Positions 8,201 to 8,822 of a DNA stretch of 8,822 bases are shown in pieces. The stretch is from CAZINM01 sp964540605. GTDB taxonomy: Bacteria; Patescibacteriota; Dojkabacteria; SC72; JAHDCA01. Location of the stretch: the NCBI GenBank assembly GCA_964540605.1, contig CAZINM010000043.1:1-8822 (forward strand). Direction: 5' to 3'. The position numbers were made by a program, and so were the translations under genes. How positions within the stretch are numbered: position 1 is the first letter of the stretch; every line of letters begins with the position of its first letter. The notes beneath the pieces were generated by a model. It made no database searches. It was not told the origin of the DNA and worked only from the letters and a program-made list of their open reading frames with translations.

Positions 8201-8709
8201 AAATTTTATGTATGCTAGATTCTATGAATCTAATGCCTGATAGGAAATTTTTATACAATGAGAAAGGAGAGATTGACTATCTCGCAGCAAATTATCTTAT
8301 GATGTTAATTAATCTCTATACGATAGCGATTCCTAGATTTATTAGAGACAACAGAGATATGGTAAAAGGGGGAGAATTAAATAAAATTAATTGGCTATTT
8401 GCAATTTTATGTCAGCGGTTTGATCCAGATTGGCAAATGCAAACTAATAGAGATGGATTAGGTCGATCTGCTACACGAGCTGCGAATTTTTGGGATTATT
8501 GTATCAGATGTTTGGTTAATATGCGTACAATTCAATCGTACAGTACTAGAAGATCTCCTTCTCATAGAGATGTATTAGCATCTTTCGGAACAGTTATTCA
8601 GCGTACGAGAGCTGCGAGAAGATCCCTAGATGATCAATTTCCTAATAGACCAGTCCAACAAGATATTAGTTATTACATTAATTCAGTACTTGGGGTTGAA
8701 TTTCACTAA
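5236..8709 (+). CDS. Large (1157 aa) protein with a diverged RelA/SpoT-type nucleotidyltransferase core
   Basis: Not a known family by eye, but residues about 434-570 resemble the (p)ppGpp synthetase fold of RelA/SpoT proteins. AGRLHARVYSRKKS (435-448) parallels the R-x-K...YS...K motif, WDVYGFTVVF (463-472) the D-(L/I)-x-G-x-R-I motif, KGNEEYLTVK (524-533) the GYxSLH segment, and PVELRVTT (544-551) with IEHTWYK (560-566) the EIQIRT...EHxxxYK end. The likely metal ligands Asp464 and Glu546 are kept, while the motif Arg (Thr469), the SLH His (Lys533) and EIQIRT Gln/Arg (Arg548, Thr550) are changed. Residues 135-217 may be a reduced RSH hydrolase/linker remnant: His135, then E175-T176 and DLRDRAF (202-208), but no HD pair. 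About 240-430 is mostly helical and about 825-900 is a Lys/Glu/Ala-rich coiled coil. No TGS or ACT domain, signal peptide or clear membrane segment is seen. ATG 5236 lacks a Shine-Dalgarno; a TATTAT at 5211-5216 could be its -10. Confidence 0.7.
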   Translation: MDKQVELTTQTLLPEVSSYLTSDEIVASVPDAALEFVRTHRIGLDEKGFLKLIETEKTFAAEKAVLLMEPVEDESEIERIESGCEKCLHVLNLAAPPDVLIKEDPQKDCKLSLIKPVLRAGLDYSPKENILFSGHGPNTLLYLLLYDYGYQADTIHYCISLMMLRELITEQRTSETMGIAKWALTSVAPLLVAYDNRRILTDLRDRAFYHLHKDGEYAEALEIWRKVVGPDGEIEDLPAFTAHFEAGINEALRAVKISPESQLLVKVQEVTDSISSVCARLRDESDYFMRALRKDDDYKQANGGSSNRTVQHLANRQITYDERIDQFLGDFSRQIQVVETFVDKLEDTLLGELPIQSIDEIRQIITGYYRDLVAEREKFESQIYSPKRDLKILAARLRSYSESLSMYIDKLESIDVVQQDMAWAGQNFELIEGIAGRLHARVYSRKKSLAPLCQKVAEGRKPWDVYGFTVVFEGIDIESNNLGDFIEGLFIRVMRQYEIFGLSDGQRHIAGLNIIENTFKAHRKGNEEYLTVKATIEIEGINTPVELRVTTRDRYQIQRIEHTWYKTFLNSLNRIGVDPRTLIIAAQIAQMPRVERDIELGERDARVDMRRIMVHMNSLFPGFPIFTEEQIGQVYSDDQPAEVIIKLISSFLRARLSYLRVSGPGDILLMDSNGFSSAWIPASESGIRDFSHILFNPIVASRARVHRRHFNAATSLYEDSDSTVLISRSLVHENDLATSSRAIPINELTRISYDFFDGRFYYPVISCDEIACILAGDEPLFIYGTDGRQYDSENAVMIKNLLFITDEELILLRERLQSVRGSLMGSMSEAERSVRKGSELKLKGERFLAQAEVLASRAEELKKEGNEELSKKYLSNARSKQKDGGKFIRSGEELIQENEGIIRRPESKVPRLYIECMEFIKSRAALRSLTRVIIEGDQQQLKEYGRFARNSFLQIVASANINPDHEDVFYSFWSDILTNFIAGSITEDQILCMLDSMNLMPDRKFLYNEKGEIDYLAANYLMMLINLYTIAIPRFIRDNRDMVKGGELNKINWLFAILCQRFDPDWQMQTNRDGLGRSATRAANFWDYCIRCLVNMRTIQSYSTRRSPSHRDVLASFGTVIQRTRAARRSLDDQFPNRPVQQDISYYINSVLGVEFH

Positions 8710-8724
8710 TTCACAAAATATATA

Positions 8725-8735
8725 CATAGTCTATG
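8725..8735. repeat. Short palindrome CATAG-T-CTATG in the promoter spacer region
   Basis: Arms of five bases (8725-8729 and 8731-8735) around a single central T, lying where the -35/spacer region of the response-regulator promoter would be. It could be an operator half-site pair, but it is short enough to occur by chance and no second copy was seen in the window. Confidence 0.3.
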
Positions 8736-8743
8736 ACTTGTCT

Positions 8744-8752
8744 TGTTATAAT
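8744..8752 (+). promoter_or_regulatory. Perfect extended -10 element for a leaderless response-regulator transcript
   Basis: TGTTATAAT, identical to the element before the gene at 3766. Transcription should begin about six or seven bases after the hexamer, at 8758-8759, which is the ATG itself. No good -35 hexamer is present at 17-18 bp (TACATA or ACATAG), as is common for extended -10 promoters. An 11-base interrupted palindrome (8725-8735) lies just upstream. Confidence 0.55.
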
Positions 8753-8757
8753 CAGCT

Positions 8758-8822
8758 ATGAAAGAGAAAATTTTAATAATCGAAGATGCTAGATTTCTTG
8801 CTGATGCGGTTTCGTTAAAACT
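8758..8822 (+). CDS. Response regulator receiver domain protein, 3'-truncated by the window edge
   Basis: Only the first 21 complete codons are present. They read MKEKILIIEDARFLADAVSL and one further Lys, which is the beta-1 strand of a CheY-like receiver domain followed by the acidic pair Glu9-Asp10 that binds Mg2+ near the phosphoacceptor Asp (which lies beyond the window). The output domain, if any, is not visible, so a DNA-binding regulator and a stand-alone receiver remain equally possible. It is 48 bp from the previous stop, and its own promoter sits in that gap, so it is probably a separate transcription unit. No cognate histidine kinase is in the window. Confidence 0.75.
   Translation, partial: MKEKILIIEDARFLADAVSLK

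Noticed and set aside
8278..8343. Hydrophobic stretch near residues 1015-1036 of the large protein as a membrane segment
   Set aside because: It contains Asn and Tyr residues and an Arg near its end at regular intervals, and is better explained as a buried or amphipathic helix; no other membrane segment or signal peptide accompanies it.
1..8822. TGA read as Gly or Trp (alternative genetic code)
   Set aside because: Trp is encoded by TGG throughout, the flavodoxin ends at TGA at the expected family length, and no in-frame TGA interrupts any of the genes.
1..8822. Transfer RNA, ribosomal RNA, CRISPR array, insertion sequence or attachment-site repeat
   Set aside because: The gaps between genes are all under 65 bp and contain no such structure; no transposase, integrase or long repeat was seen.

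Overview
The window is a low-GC bacterial segment with every gene on the + strand and short intergenic gaps (all under 65 bp). Its first third is a fermentation cassette. TGA, TAG and TAA all serve as stop codons, which argues against codes where TGA is reassigned (Mycoplasma, Gracilibacteria/Absconditabacteria). Arginine is mostly AGA/AGG, and no gene start has a strong Shine-Dalgarno sequence. An anaerobic or facultatively fermentative bacterium is well supported by pyruvate formate-lyase. An uncultivated low-GC lineage such as a Patescibacteria/CPR group is possible, but that is only a guess.

Layout. (1) 1-2772: a tight pflB-pflA-flavodoxin cluster. The glycyl radical enzyme pyruvate formate-lyase is cut by the window start. 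It is followed by its radical-SAM activase and by a short-chain flavodoxin, the protein class known in E. coli to deliver electrons to the activase. The three genes make a self-contained enzyme-activator-reductant unit. (2) 2835-3704: an orphan RecB/Cas4-type PD-(D/E)XK nuclease with four cysteines placed as in Fe-S-containing relatives. No CRISPR array, cas gene or AddA-like helicase is in the window. (3) 3766-5181: a protein joining an unassigned N-terminus, a degenerate Nudix-like domain and a C-terminal Schlafen/AlbA_2 domain. (4) 5236-8709: a 1157-residue protein with a strongly diverged RelA/SpoT-type nucleotidyltransferase core in its middle and possibly a remnant of the RSH hydrolase/linker region in front of it. 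Most of its C-terminal half is unassigned. (5) 8758-8822: the first 21 complete codons of a response-regulator receiver domain, cut by the window end.

Genes in (3) and (5) are each preceded by the same perfect extended -10 element (TGTTATAAT) placed so close to the ATG that their mRNAs should be leaderless or nearly so. The most interesting parts are the large RelA/SpoT-like protein and the Nudix-like/Schlafen fusion next to it, which may be stress, signalling or defence factors. That functional link rests on adjacency only. The pfl activase is also notable: several positions that line the active site or cation site in the E. coli enzyme are substituted.
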